A DNA stretch of 64,000 nt from Planctomycetota bacterium (GTDB lineage: Bacteria > Planctomycetota > Planctomycetia > Pirellulales > UBA1268). The stretch is from the NCBI GenBank assembly GCA_003669605.1, contig QWOP01000036.1, positions 1 through 64,000 of the forward strand, in the 5' to 3' direction. Position 1 is the stretch's first letter; each line of letters opens with the position of its first letter. Shown here one piece after another: positions 1-8,387 of the stretch. The notes under the pieces are model-generated. The model did not search any database and was not told the DNA's origin. It worked only from the letters and a program-made list of their open reading frames with translations. Made by a program: the position numbers and the translations under genes.

Positions 1-2805
1 CTCGTCCTCCAACTCGCTCGGCGGCACGGGGACCACTGCAGCCAGGGCGTCAGCTTCGTCGAGCCGCATGATCCGCACCCCTTGCGTGTTTCGGCCGATG
101 GATTTGATCTCCGCCACGTTGACACGCTGAATCTTGCCCCGGGCGGTCATCATCAGCACCTGATCGCCGTCTTTTACCGAGACGATCGATACCACTTCGC
201 CGTTTCGCTTGGTGGTCTTGATATCCCGCACCCCCTTGCCGCCGCGGTGCTGTGTCCGGTAACGCATGCCGCTGGAACCGGCGTCGACTCCCTCGACTCC
301 CGACTCCGCTACCACTTCATCGCCACCAGCGTCGTCGGCATCCACTGCCGACACATCGGCATCGCCATCAGCGTCGGGGGCCGTTCCAATCAGTTCGGTG
401 CCCACTCCAAACGGAGTCCGCTTGCCGTAGCCCTGTTCGCAGACCGTCAGCAAGGTAGCGGCGGGGTCGGCGACAACCATCCCCACCAGGCGATCACCGG
501 AGCCAAGTTTGATGCCCCGCACACCGCTGGTGTCGCGGCCCATCGGCCGCGCATCGGACTCCGGGAAGCGGATCGCCATTCCCTTGGCAGTCGCCAGCAC
601 GAGTTCGTCGCCGGGACGGGCGATGACAGCGTCGACGAGTTCGTCTCCCTCGCGCAACTTGACTGCAATCAGCCCCTTGGTGCGTCGCCGACGGTATTCC
701 TCGAGAGCAGTCTTCTTCACCATCCCGCTGCGCGTGGCAAGCATCAGATACTGCCCCGGGTCTTCGAAACCGGACACCGCGCGGCAGTCGGCGACCTTTT
801 CCCCCTTTTCAAATTCCAGGAGATTGACCAACGCCCGCCCCTTGGCATCCCGCGCCAATTCAGGCAACTCAAAGACCCGCAGCGAAAAGACCTTCCCCAA
901 GGTGGTGAATACGAGGAGGAAGTCATGGGTGCTGGCCACGAAGAGGTGCTCGATGGGATCCTCTTCGTCGGATCGGGCACCGGCGAGCCCCTTCCCCCCG
1001 CGGCGCTGCGCCCGGTAGGTGTCGGCCGCGGTCCGCTTCACATAGCCAGCGCGGCTGATGGTGACCACCATCGTGGCCTCGGTGATCAATTCGGCCATGT
1101 CGCGGATATCACCCGCCTCGCCGCTGATCTCCGTGCGCCGATCGTCACCGTGCTTGTCTGCAAGTTCCACCAACTCCGAGCGGATCAAACCCCGAATGTG
1201 CGACTCATTCGAGAGCAAGCGGCGGAACTCGCCGATCTTTCCCAACAGTTCGCGGTGTTCGCCGGAGAGCCTCTCCTGCTCGAGATTGACCAGTTGACCG
1301 AGGGTGAGGCGGAGAATGGCGTCGGCCTGCACGGGCGACAGTCCGTAGGTCTCTGCGGCCCCCCGCTCGTCCTGAAGGACCGCGAAGCCTTCCGCCCCCA
1401 GAGCCCGCTCCAGGAGCGCTGCCGGGGCCTGGATCTTCGTCAATCGTTCCTTGGCCTCGGCCTGCGACCGCGAACTGCGGATAATCTGGATCACCTCGTC
1501 GAGGTTCGCCAGCGCCACCAGCAACCCTTCCAGCGTGTGCTTCCGACTGCGGGCCTTCTGGAGGAGGTGCTGTGTCCGCCGGCGGAGGACAGCCGTGCGA
1601 TGGCGGAGAAACTCCTCAAGGATGTTCTTGAAGGAGAGAACCCGCGGCTTGCCGTCGACTAGCGCCAGGAAAATCAGCGAAAAAGTCGTCTGCAGGGGGG
1701 AGAACTGGTAGAGCTGATTCAGGACGACGTCTGGATCCGCATCGCGCTTGAGCTCGAGGATCAGCCGCACCGGTTCCTTGAGATCGCTCTCGTTGCGGAT
1801 CGCGGAAATGCCCTTGATCCGATCCTCGTTGACCAACTCCGCGATCTTCTCCTCGATCGCATCCCGCGACTGCTGGTAGGGAACCTCGGTGACGACGATC
1901 CGACTGCGGTTCTTTCCGAACTCCTCGACCGTCGCCCGGGCCCGGAGCGTGATCGTGCTCCGGCCGGTCGCATAGCCACGAGCGAGGGCCTCGCGCCCCA
2001 TGACGATCCCGCCGGTGGGGAAATCGGGGCCGGGGACGATCTGCAGTAACTCCCCCAGCGATACCAAGGGATTGTCGATCAGTGCCACCAGCGCCAGGCA
2101 GACCTCGCCGAGGTTGTGCGGCGGGATGCTCGTGGCCATACCGACGGCAATGCCGCCGGCGCCGTTGACGAGAAGATTCGGGAAGCGGCAGGGGAGGACG
2201 ACCGGTTCGGTGTTCCGTTCGTCGTAGGTGGGTACATAGTCGACGGTGTCGAGCTCAAGATCGTCGAGCATCATCGATGCGATTGGCGATAGCCGCGCCT
2301 CGGTATATCGCATCGCGGCGGCCGGCAGGCCGGCGATCGAACCGAAGTTCCCCTGCTTGTCGATGAGCACATGCCGCATGTTCCATTCCTGGGCCATGCG
2401 CACGAGGGTCGGGTAGATGACACTCTCACCGTGGGGGTGGTAATTACCGCTGGTGTCGCCGGAGATCTTGGCGCACTTCACCCGGGAGGCACCCGGCGAG
2501 AGGTTCAAGTCGTGCATGGCCACCAGGATGCGGCGCTGGGAGGGCTTGAGCCCGTCGCGGACGTCGGGCAGGGCCCGGGCCACGATGACGCTCATGGCGT
2601 AGGTGAGATAACTGTCCTTCAGTTCCTGCTCGATCGGCAACTCGATGAGTCGGCCGCCGGCACTGTCGCGGAGAACGCCGTCTGCCCCCTTGGAATCAGC
2701 CCCGCTTGGCTGGGGATTCTGCGCATCCTGGCCAGACGGAGGCGTACCACCGCCGGGAGGTATCTCTCCCCGCTTGCCAAGGTCATCCGACTGCTCGTCT
2801 GCCAA
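1..2805 (-). CDS. gyrA: DNA gyrase subunit A (3' end beyond window)
   Basis: Catalytic subunit of the type II topoisomerase that introduces negative supercoils. The reverse strand encodes about 935 residues without a stop, so the C-terminus lies outside the window. Visible: the breakage-reunion domain with TYAMSVI near residue 68, the active-site tyrosine in RYTEARL (about residue 167), and C-terminal beta-pinwheel repeats, with a GyrA-box-like QHRGGKG near the left edge. In the quinolone pocket the Ser83 equivalent is kept, but the Asp87 equivalent is proline. An in-frame TAG (2821-2823) lies just upstream and no ATG occurs before TYAM, so the start is non-ATG: TTG at 2805 with GGGAG 8 nt ahead, or GTG at 2814. 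The 50-odd residues before the conserved core are a Gly/Pro-rich tail. Divergent from the glycosyltransferase unit. Identity is certain; the start is not. Confidence 0.96.
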   Translation of the reverse strand, partial: MADEQSDDLGKRGEIPPGGGTPPSGQDAQNPQPSGADSKGADGVLRDSAGGRLIELPIEQELKDSYLTYAMSVIVARALPDVRDGLKPSQRRILVAMHDLNLSPGASRVKCAKISGDTSGNYHPHGESVIYPTLVRMAQEWNMRHVLIDKQGNFGSIAGLPAAAMRYTEARLSPIASMMLDDLELDTVDYVPTYDERNTEPVVLPCRFPNLLVNGAGGIAVGMATSIPPHNLGEVCLALVALIDNPLVSLGELLQIVPGPDFPTGGIVMGREALARGYATGRSTITLRARATVEEFGKNRSRIVVTEVPYQQSRDAIEEKIAELVNEDRIKGISAIRNESDLKEPVRLILELKRDADPDVVLNQLYQFSPLQTTFSLIFLALVDGKPRVLSFKNILEEFLRHRTAVLRRRTQHLLQKARSRKHTLEGLLVALANLDEVIQIIRSSRSQAEAKERLTKIQAPAALLERALGAEGFAVLQDERGAAETYGLSPVQADAILRLTLGQLVNLEQERLSGEHRELLGKIGEFRRLLSNESHIRGLIRSELVELADKHGDDRRTEISGEAGDIRDMAELITEATMVVTISRAGYVKRTAADTYRAQRRGGKGLAGARSDEEDPIEHLFVASTHDFLLVFTTLGKVFSLRVFELPELARDAKGRALVNLLEFEKGEKVADCRAVSGFEDPGQYLMLATRSGMVKKTALEEYRRRRTKGLIAVKLREGDELVDAVIARPGDELVLATAKGMAIRFPESDARPMGRDTSGVRGIKLGSGDRLVGMVVADPAATLLTVCEQGYGKRTPFGVGTELIGTAPDADGDADVSAVDADDAGGDEVVAESGVEGVDAGSSGMRYRTQHRGGKGVRDIKTTKRNGEVVSIVSVKDGDQVLMMTARGKIQRVNVAEIKSIGRNTQGVRIMRLDEADALAAVVPVPPSELEDE

Positions 2806-2855
2806 CGGCCACACTCCCAGCTACGGCGGCGGCGGAGACCCGCCGGAAAAGATTG

Positions 2856-2883
2856 AACATACCCGTCCAGCGGGTGCGGTCAA
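2856..2883 (-). promoter_or_regulatory. Putative sigma70-type promoter of gyrA
   Basis: On the minus strand TTGACC (2883-2878), a 16-nt spacer and TATGTT (2861-2856) lie in the divergent spacer. A start about 7 nt downstream of the -10 gives a leader of roughly 45 nt, consistent with the TTG/GTG start chosen for gyrA. Based on hexamer match and position only. Confidence 0.45.
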
Positions 2884-2921
2884 CCGGGCGGAAGACCGGG
2901 GAAAACAGGCCTGCGGACGGC

Positions 2922-2950
2922 TTGACCCCGGCGTCGCCCCCCCCTACTGT
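2922..2950 (+). promoter_or_regulatory. Putative promoter of the glycosyltransferase unit
   Basis: TTGACC (2922-2927), a 17-nt spacer and TACTGT (2945-2950) precede the first glycosyltransferase by about 80 nt, back to back with the gyrA promoter candidate. The -35 is good and the -10 poor (3 of 6). Confidence 0.3.
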
Positions 2951-3029
2951 CTCGCCCCCCTGCAGCCCCTCTTCCCACGCCGGATCGAGGGGATCGGGAA
3001 CCGGCCTCCTCAGTGAGGGCTTCTTGCCC

Positions 3030-4838
3030 GTGATCCCTCCGCGCTTCCATGCCGCCGTTGTGGCCCTCGTGGCCACCTTGGTCCTGCTTGTCAACCTGGG
3101 GGGGCCTGCGCTGTGGGACGAGGATGAGCCGAAGAACGCGGCCTGCACGCTGGCCATGCTCCAACGCAACGACTGGGTGGTGCCCACGTTCAACGGTCGG
3201 CTGCGCGTCGAGAAGCCAGCCCTGGTGAACTGGCTCCATCTGGCCGGTTTCTCTGTCGCGGGCCGCAACGAGACCGGGGCCCGACTCGGCTCCGCTGTGT
3301 TGTCGCTCGGCACCTGCCTGCTGACTTGGCGGATCGGACTGCTCTGCTACGGCCCCACCGCGGGCCTGCTCGGCGGGTTGGCGATGGCCAGTTGCATCTG
3401 GACCGCCGTCGGCGGCCGTTCAGCGACCCCCGACGCGCCCCTGGTGTTTTTCACCACCCTGGGCCTGTGGTGTTTCGTGGCCGGCTGGCAGCGCTACGAG
3501 ACTCTCCCCGCCACGGCGCCGGGGGGTGGGGTTCGCTTGGAGACGCGCTTTGCCTTGGCCTGCGGAGCAAGCCTCGGCGCTGCCATTCTTGCCAAGGGGC
3601 CGGTGGGCTTGGTGCTGCCACTGGGGGTGTGGATCCTGTTCACGCTTTGGCAGGCCGCCGCCAATGCCCTCCCCGGAAGGCTGTCGGCGTTTACCGTCGT
3701 GAAAGCCCTGGCTGTCCTGCGACTGCCGCTGATCCTCGCCGCGGCGGGAATAGTCGCCCTCCCTTGGTATGCGTGGGTTACGGCCCGCACTGGCGGTGCC
3801 TGGCTGGAGGGATTCCTCCTGGTCCACAACGTCGGCCGGTTTGCATCCCCCATGGAAGGGCATGGCGGTTCGTCGATCGGCTACTATCCGGCCGTGCTCG
3901 CCATCGGCTTCTTCCCCTGGTCGATCGTGCTGGCGGCAGTGCTCTTCCACACCGTGGCGACGCTCGTCGCGGCCCGCTCCGCGAAGTCACCTCCTGAAAA
4001 TGACGTCCGTTGCCGGTCCGCCAACCGCCTCCTCCTCCTCTGGCTGGGCTGCTGGGTGGTGGCATTCTCCGCCAGCGGCACCAAGTTGCCCGGATACGTA
4101 TGGCCCGCCTACCCGGCCCTGGCGGTGCTGACCGGGGAATTCCTCGCCGCATGGGCCCGTGGTGACATGACCGCTGTCCGCTGGTGCCGGAGGCCAGAGG
4201 TTGTCCTGCAGCGCGTGATGCAGTTGGCCTGGTCGATTCTCCTGGTGGTCGGAGTCGGGGTTGCCGTCGGCCTGCCGGTGGCAGCAATGGAGATCGCCCC
4301 CCGGCTGGCATGGCTGGCCCCCATCGGCCTGGTGCTGGTGATCGGCGCGGTGGCAGCATGGCGTTTCCAGTCGGCCGGAACCCCCCACCGCTCATTGGCT
4401 GCCCTGGCGGTGAGTGCCTGTTTGTTCGTGTCGTTGTTGGCTGGGATCGGCGGCGGGATGGTTGACGGTTCCCGTGGTGCCCAGCGATTGATCGCGTCGC
4501 TCGGCCGAACGCCTGCTGCGGATGCCTGGGCGAGTTTCAGTACCGTTCCCCCCAGCGTGGTGTTCTACGCCAATGCCACGATCCCGCAACTTGAGTCCAC
4601 CGAAGAGGTGACTGCACACCTTGAAGGCCATCCCGATGCCCACCTCGTCGTCGACGCACGCTTTCAGATGAATCTGCCGGCGTCGCTGCCGGCGGGGTTC
4701 GGCGTCATTGCCCGCCAATCACAACTCTTCGGTCCGGGACTGCTGATCATCGGCCCCCTGCCCGCCGCACACAGCCCATTCCCTCCTCCTCAGTCGGAGA
4801 ACCCGCTGGCATGGAACGCACCAGTTACCCCCCGCTGA
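3030..4838 (+). CDS. ArnT/PMT-type membrane glycosyltransferase (GT-C fold), copy 1
   Basis: Polytopic inner-membrane protein of about 602 residues. The N-terminal hydrophobic helix is followed by WDEDEP, the acidic first-loop motif of the ArnT/protein-mannosyltransferase superfamily, which moves a sugar from a polyprenyl-phosphate carrier to lipid or protein acceptors outside the membrane. About ten further hydrophobic segments and a small soluble tail follow. The frame stays open far upstream, but codons there look non-coding; GTG at 3030, 10 nt after GAGGG, is preferred over TTG 3024. It overlaps copy 2 by 28 nt, implying coupled translation. The pair resembles tandem duplicates. With the GT2 enzyme downstream this looks like a lipid-carrier sugar-transfer unit; donor and acceptor cannot be read from sequence. 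Confidence 0.82.
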   Translation: MIPPRFHAAVVALVATLVLLVNLGGPALWDEDEPKNAACTLAMLQRNDWVVPTFNGRLRVEKPALVNWLHLAGFSVAGRNETGARLGSAVLSLGTCLLTWRIGLLCYGPTAGLLGGLAMASCIWTAVGGRSATPDAPLVFFTTLGLWCFVAGWQRYETLPATAPGGGVRLETRFALACGASLGAAILAKGPVGLVLPLGVWILFTLWQAAANALPGRLSAFTVVKALAVLRLPLILAAAGIVALPWYAWVTARTGGAWLEGFLLVHNVGRFASPMEGHGGSSIGYYPAVLAIGFFPWSIVLAAVLFHTVATLVAARSAKSPPENDVRCRSANRLLLLWLGCWVVAFSASGTKLPGYVWPAYPALAVLTGEFLAAWARGDMTAVRWCRRPEVVLQRVMQLAWSILLVVGVGVAVGLPVAAMEIAPRLAWLAPIGLVLVIGAVAAWRFQSAGTPHRSLAALAVSACLFVSLLAGIGGGMVDGSRGAQRLIASLGRTPAADAWASFSTVPPSVVFYANATIPQLESTEEVTAHLEGHPDAHLVVDARFQMNLPASLPAGFGVIARQSQLFGPGLLIIGPLPAAHSPFPPPQSENPLAWNAPVTPR

Positions 4839-6601
4839 CGGGCCCGTGGGGCAGCGTCCTGCGACACCCGCTGGCCACCGTGCTGCTGGCTGCCACCGCC
4901 AGCCTCGCGCTCGGCTTCGCGCCCATGCCCTTTTGGGACGAGGATGAACCACGCTTTGCCGCCATCGCCCGCACCATGCTGGAGACGGGGGACTGGATCG
5001 TGCCGATCTACAACGACACCCTGGCCGTCGACAAGCCGGTGCTCATGCATTGGTGCATGGCCGTCTGCTACAGACTCTTTGGCGTGTCCGAGATTCCGGC
5101 GCGGCTGCCGGCGGCACTGGCCACCGTGGCGACCGGCTTGGCACTTCTCCACGCCGGCACCCGTTGGTTTAGCCCCGCTGCCGGCGTGGTCGCGGCACTG
5201 GCCTGGGTGGGCTGCCTGCTGGTGGGCATCGAGGCCCACGCCGCCACACCCGACGCGATCCTCACCGCGCTCACCACATGGATCACGGTCCTGGCCGCGG
5301 AACCGCTTGTGGCAGCGCTGAACCGTTCTCCGGCATCCCCCCTGCCCCCCCTCTCCGTGGGACGTGCCGCCGGCATCGGTGCTCTGGCCGGTCTCGCCGT
5401 TCTGTGCAAGGGACCGGTGGGCTTCGTCGGACCGCTGGCGGTCGTCCTCCCCTGGGCCACATGGCTGGCCTGGCAGGTGCGCCGCGATCCCGCCACCTCG
5501 TTCGGCCGCCAGGCAATCGCCGGGCTCCGTGCTGCTTGCGATGCCACCGCCTGCGTACGGCCGGTGGTCTTCGGCCTGGCGATGCTGGCGGTTGCTGCGC
5601 CGTGGTATATCGCCGTTGGAGTGCGGACCGGCGGGGAATGGCCGGCAGGCTTCTTCTTCATCCACAACATCGGCCGCTTCGCAGCCCCGATGGAGAATCA
5701 CAGCGGCGGAATCCTCTTCCATGGACTGGCGATGCTCGTCGGATTCTACCCCTGGTCGTGTTTTCTTCCGGCGGCGATCGGGGTGGCCGCTTGGCGGGTG
5801 GCAGGCACAGGCACGGCGCCCGAGCAGCGGCGGAGCCTGGGGCTGGTGCTGTTCTGGATGCTCGTCTGGGTGGGGACTTTCTCCTTGGCCGCTACGAAAC
5901 TGCCCAATTATGTTCTCCCCGCCTACCCGGCTGCGGCGCTGTTGATGGGTGCACTGGCCGCTGAATTGATCGGTCGTGATCGGCTCACCCACCCGCGTCT
6001 GCTGGCCGCGGGGCTGGGGTGGGTGGCCTTCGGCGGCATCGCCACCATCGCCACGGTGCTCATCGCCGGCCAGTACGGCCTCGCGGCAGCCGGCCCGGCT
6101 GCGCTGGTCGGACTGGTGCCGGTGATCGGCGCAGCGGCCTGCTGGTGGGGCGCCCGCTCAGGCCGGCTTGATCCAGTGATGGCGCTGGTGGTCACGGGAT
6201 TGGTCTACTCGTCGCTGGCGGTCGGCCCCGCCGCCGCAAGGATTTCCGTAGCGAACGCTCTCCCCCCACTCATCGCCCAGGCTCACCGCCACGCCGGCGG
6301 CCGCGCCCGCCTGGCAACGTACGGACAAAACACCCCCAACGTCGTCTACTACGCTCACGGGCACGTCACCGAGTGGAAGCCCGGCGAAAGCGCTAAAGCC
6401 GTCGAGCAACTCGCGTCGGGCGACGATGTCGTGCTGCTGGTGACGGAGGAGGGGTACGCCGACATCGAGGCCTCGCTCCCGGCTGGCACGGGGATCGTGG
6501 GGCGCAGCCGCCCCCTCTTTAAAGACGGGGACTTCCTCCTCGTCGGAACAGTCGCACAGCCTTCACCGCGGCAGGCCGCCGCCGGGAGCACCAAGCGATG
6601 A
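4811..6601 (+). CDS. ArnT/PMT-type membrane glycosyltransferase (GT-C fold), copy 2
   Basis: A 596-residue multi-spanning protein that parallels copy 1: the same FWDEDEPRF acidic loop motif after the first membrane helix, the same GDWIVP and VDKPVL blocks, an FxHNIGRFAAPME block mid-protein and a KLPNYVLPAYPA segment where copy 1 has KLPGYVWPAYPA. It belongs to the PMT_2/ArnT-like superfamily using polyprenyl-phosphate sugars as donors. ATG 4811 lies inside the end of copy 1, and its stop forms an ATGA overlap with the GT2 gene. The three genes are therefore one translationally coupled unit. Two divergent acceptor glycosyltransferases next to one donor synthase suggest two acceptors or a heterodimer (inference). 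Confidence 0.83.
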   Translation: MERTSYPPLTGPWGSVLRHPLATVLLAATASLALGFAPMPFWDEDEPRFAAIARTMLETGDWIVPIYNDTLAVDKPVLMHWCMAVCYRLFGVSEIPARLPAALATVATGLALLHAGTRWFSPAAGVVAALAWVGCLLVGIEAHAATPDAILTALTTWITVLAAEPLVAALNRSPASPLPPLSVGRAAGIGALAGLAVLCKGPVGFVGPLAVVLPWATWLAWQVRRDPATSFGRQAIAGLRAACDATACVRPVVFGLAMLAVAAPWYIAVGVRTGGEWPAGFFFIHNIGRFAAPMENHSGGILFHGLAMLVGFYPWSCFLPAAIGVAAWRVAGTGTAPEQRRSLGLVLFWMLVWVGTFSLAATKLPNYVLPAYPAAALLMGALAAELIGRDRLTHPRLLAAGLGWVAFGGIATIATVLIAGQYGLAAAGPAALVGLVPVIGAAACWWGARSGRLDPVMALVVTGLVYSSLAVGPAAARISVANALPPLIAQAHRHAGGRARLATYGQNTPNVVYYAHGHVTEWKPGESAKAVEQLASGDDVVLLVTEEGYADIEASLPAGTGIVGRSRPLFKDGDFLLVGTVAQPSPRQAAAGSTKR

Positions 6602-7653
6602 ACAATGACCACTCCCCCGCCCCGTTCCCAGCGATCCTTTCCCACACTCCCTCCGGCGGCAGTCGCTCCCGGAGCGCCCCCGGGGGATTGTTGTCGGTCG
6701 TCATCCCCTGCCACAACGAGGAGGAGGTCATCGAGGCAACGCACCGGCGGCTCATCGAAGTCCTTCCCTCCACCGGCATGGCATTCGAGATCGTCTATAT
6801 CGACGATGGCAGCCGCGACGGGACGCTCGCCCGCCTCGAGGCGATCGCCGACCGCGACCCAAGGGCCGAAGTGCTGCAACTCTCCCGCAACTTCGGACAG
6901 CAGGCGGCGATGTCGGCCGGACTGGCTCGGTGCCGCGGCGACGCGGTGGTGCTGATCGACGCCGATCTCCAGGATCCCCCTGAGGTGATCCCCGAGATGG
7001 TTGAGCGGTGGCGGCAGGGAGCAGACGTGGCCTACGGTCGCCGCCGCTCGCGCGAGGGCGAGACCCGCTTCAAACTGATCACCGCCAGCCTCTTCCACCG
7101 TGTCCTCGCGGGACTGCTCCCCTACCCGATCCCGGTCGACACCGGCGATTTCAAACTTCTCGATCGGGCGGTCGTGGACACTGTCTGCAGCCTCCCGGAA
7201 CGGCGCCGCTACCTTCGCTCACTGGTCGCCTGGACTGGGTTCCAGCAGGAGCCGGTGTGGTACGACCGCCACGCCCGCAGCGCCGGTGAGACGAAGTACT
7301 CCTTCAGCAAACTGGTGCGGCTGGCACTGGACGCGGTGATGATCTCCTCCGATGCCCCGCTGCGTGCAGCCTGGCTGGCAGCGGGATTCCTGGCAGTCTG
7401 TGGTGTCGGCTGCGGACTGTCTGCCGCGGCCTTCCGCACCGGGGAAGACTTGACGCTGGCGGGGATCACCGCGGTGGTCACACTCGTGGCCGCGGTGCCA
7501 ACCGCAGCCGTGGCCCTGGTCGGTGAATATGTCGTCCGCACCTACCGTGAGGTCCAGGGACGACCACCGTGGATCGTGAAACGATCGATCCACGGCGGTC
7601 GTGATCAGGCGGGGCTGGCAACTGATCCGCAGAGCACCTCACGCGCTGCGTGA
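6598..7653 (+). CDS. Polyprenyl-phosphate glycosyltransferase, GT2 family (DPM1/ArnC/GtrB-like)
   Basis: 351 residues. After a polar N-terminus the GT-A domain begins with LSVVIPCHNEEEVIE (about residue 30), then DDGSRDGT, LSRNFGQQAA and the metal/nucleotide-binding DADLQDPPEVI, all typical of dolichol/undecaprenyl-phosphate sugar transferases. Two C-terminal hydrophobic helices (about 255-275 and 287-310) match the GtrB/ArnC architecture. The expected reaction is transfer of a sugar from a nucleotide sugar to undecaprenyl phosphate on the cytoplasmic face, supplying donor for the two upstream GT-C enzymes after flipping. It starts at the ATGA overlap with its neighbour; its stop codon lies within a strong hairpin. 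Confidence 0.88.
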   Translation: MNNDHSPAPFPAILSHTPSGGSRSRSAPGGLLSVVIPCHNEEEVIEATHRRLIEVLPSTGMAFEIVYIDDGSRDGTLARLEAIADRDPRAEVLQLSRNFGQQAAMSAGLARCRGDAVVLIDADLQDPPEVIPEMVERWRQGADVAYGRRRSREGETRFKLITASLFHRVLAGLLPYPIPVDTGDFKLLDRAVVDTVCSLPERRRYLRSLVAWTGFQQEPVWYDRHARSAGETKYSFSKLVRLALDAVMISSDAPLRAAWLAAGFLAVCGVGCGLSAAAFRTGEDLTLAGITAVVTLVAAVPTAAVALVGEYVVRTYREVQGRPPWIVKRSIHGGRDQAGLATDPQSTSRAA

Positions 7654-7658
7654 GGTGC
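7634..7658. terminator. Perfect 11-bp hairpin between convergent genes
   Basis: Arms 7634-7644 and 7648-7658 are exact inverted repeats around a 3-nt loop, spanning the stop codon of the GT2 gene. No T-run follows on either side. It sits 55 nt from the convergent glutathione peroxidase end and may end transcription or stabilise 3' ends from both directions. Confidence 0.5.
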
Positions 7659-7713
7659 CCCACGGCAGGGAAGACACCGCCAAACCAGATGCCCAACAAA
7701 ATACCAAGCGGGC

Positions 7714-8274
7714 TCACTTCCCCTTTTTCAACTCGGCTTCGATGGCCGCAACAAACTGCGGATCATCCGGGCTGACCTTGGTGAGGAAGCGGCCGGCAAC
7801 GTTCCCGTTGCGGTCGATGATGAACTTCTCGAAGTTCCACTTCACGTCCCCAGCGGGATTAGCCTGCGCGGTGAGCGACTTGTAGAGCGGAGACTGTCCC
7901 TCACCCTTGACGACGATCTTCGAGAACATGTCGAACGTCACGTTGTACTTCGACGCACAGAACGTAGCGATCGCGGTGTCAGTGCCTGGCTCCTGGGCAC
8001 CGAAATCATTGGCGGGAAAACCGAGTACGACCAGCCCCTTGTCCTTGTAGGCGTCGTAGAGTTTCTGCAGTCCGGCGTACTGCGGAGTGGCGCCGCACTG
8101 GCTGGCGACATTCACCACCAGCACGACCTTCCCCTTGTAGGAGGAGAGGTCGATCTCGCTCCCGTCGATCTTCTTTGCCTTGCCGCTCAGCGGCGAATCA
8201 GCCTGAGCCGGTGCCGCGATCACGGCGCCGACGAGCACCAACAGGGCCAGTCCACAGAGTTTTTCGAAGGTCAT
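7714..8274 (-). CDS. Exported glutathione peroxidase-family thiol peroxidase
   Basis: 186 residues with a signal peptide (cleavage likely after AQA, about residue 25), so it acts outside the cytoplasm. The GPx fold is clear: NVASQCG with peroxidatic Cys60 instead of selenocysteine, Gln94 in the GAQEPG stretch, and the WNF block with Trp146-Asn147 complete the catalytic tetrad. Cys106 in TFCASKY occupies the resolving-Cys position of thioredoxin-dependent GPx enzymes, whereas the Cys usual in the FPCNQF block is Ala (FPANDF). It probably reduces peroxides with a thioredoxin-like donor rather than glutathione (inference). ATG 8274 is favoured by GGAG 9 nt upstream. It has its own promoter candidate. 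Confidence 0.93.
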   Translation of the reverse strand: MTFEKLCGLALLVLVGAVIAAPAQADSPLSGKAKKIDGSEIDLSSYKGKVVLVVNVASQCGATPQYAGLQKLYDAYKDKGLVVLGFPANDFGAQEPGTDTAIATFCASKYNVTFDMFSKIVVKGEGQSPLYKSLTAQANPAGDVKWNFEKFIIDRNGNVAGRFLTKVSPDDPQFVAAIEAELKKGK

Positions 8275-8326
8275 CGTGTCAGCTCCTGGGAATCGGTCCC
8301 GGCCCCCGGGCGGCACCGCCTAGAGA

Positions 8327-8340
8327 CCATCGGCCGATGG
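8327..8340. promoter_or_regulatory. 14-bp perfect palindrome in the peroxidase leader
   Basis: CCATCGGCCGATGG is a perfect palindrome lying about 10-25 nt after the predicted transcription start of the peroxidase gene and about 50 nt ahead of its ATG. The placement suits a repressor operator; a short RNA hairpin is the alternative. No regulator is identified. Confidence 0.35.
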
Positions 8341-8357
8341 ATCAGTCTTCGGGGTCG

Positions 8358-8387
8358 AATGTAGGGCAGCCACCTGCGGCCTGTCAA
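8358..8387 (-). promoter_or_regulatory. Putative sigma70 promoter of the peroxidase gene
   Basis: Minus-strand TTGACA (8387-8382, perfect), an 18-nt spacer and TACATT (8363-8358). The -35 box overlaps the TGA stop of pckA. The hexamers are identical to those of the S10 promoter candidate, strengthening both. Predicted leader about 75 nt. Confidence 0.55.

Noticed and set aside
82-1662. Long plus-strand open frame opposite gyrA
   Set aside because: Antisense shadow caused by high third-position GC; the minus strand translates to GyrA throughout.
4790-5992. 400-residue minus-strand frame opposite the second ArnT-like gene
   Set aside because: Low-complexity His/Gln/Gly/Arg-rich product; the plus strand encodes a conserved membrane protein.
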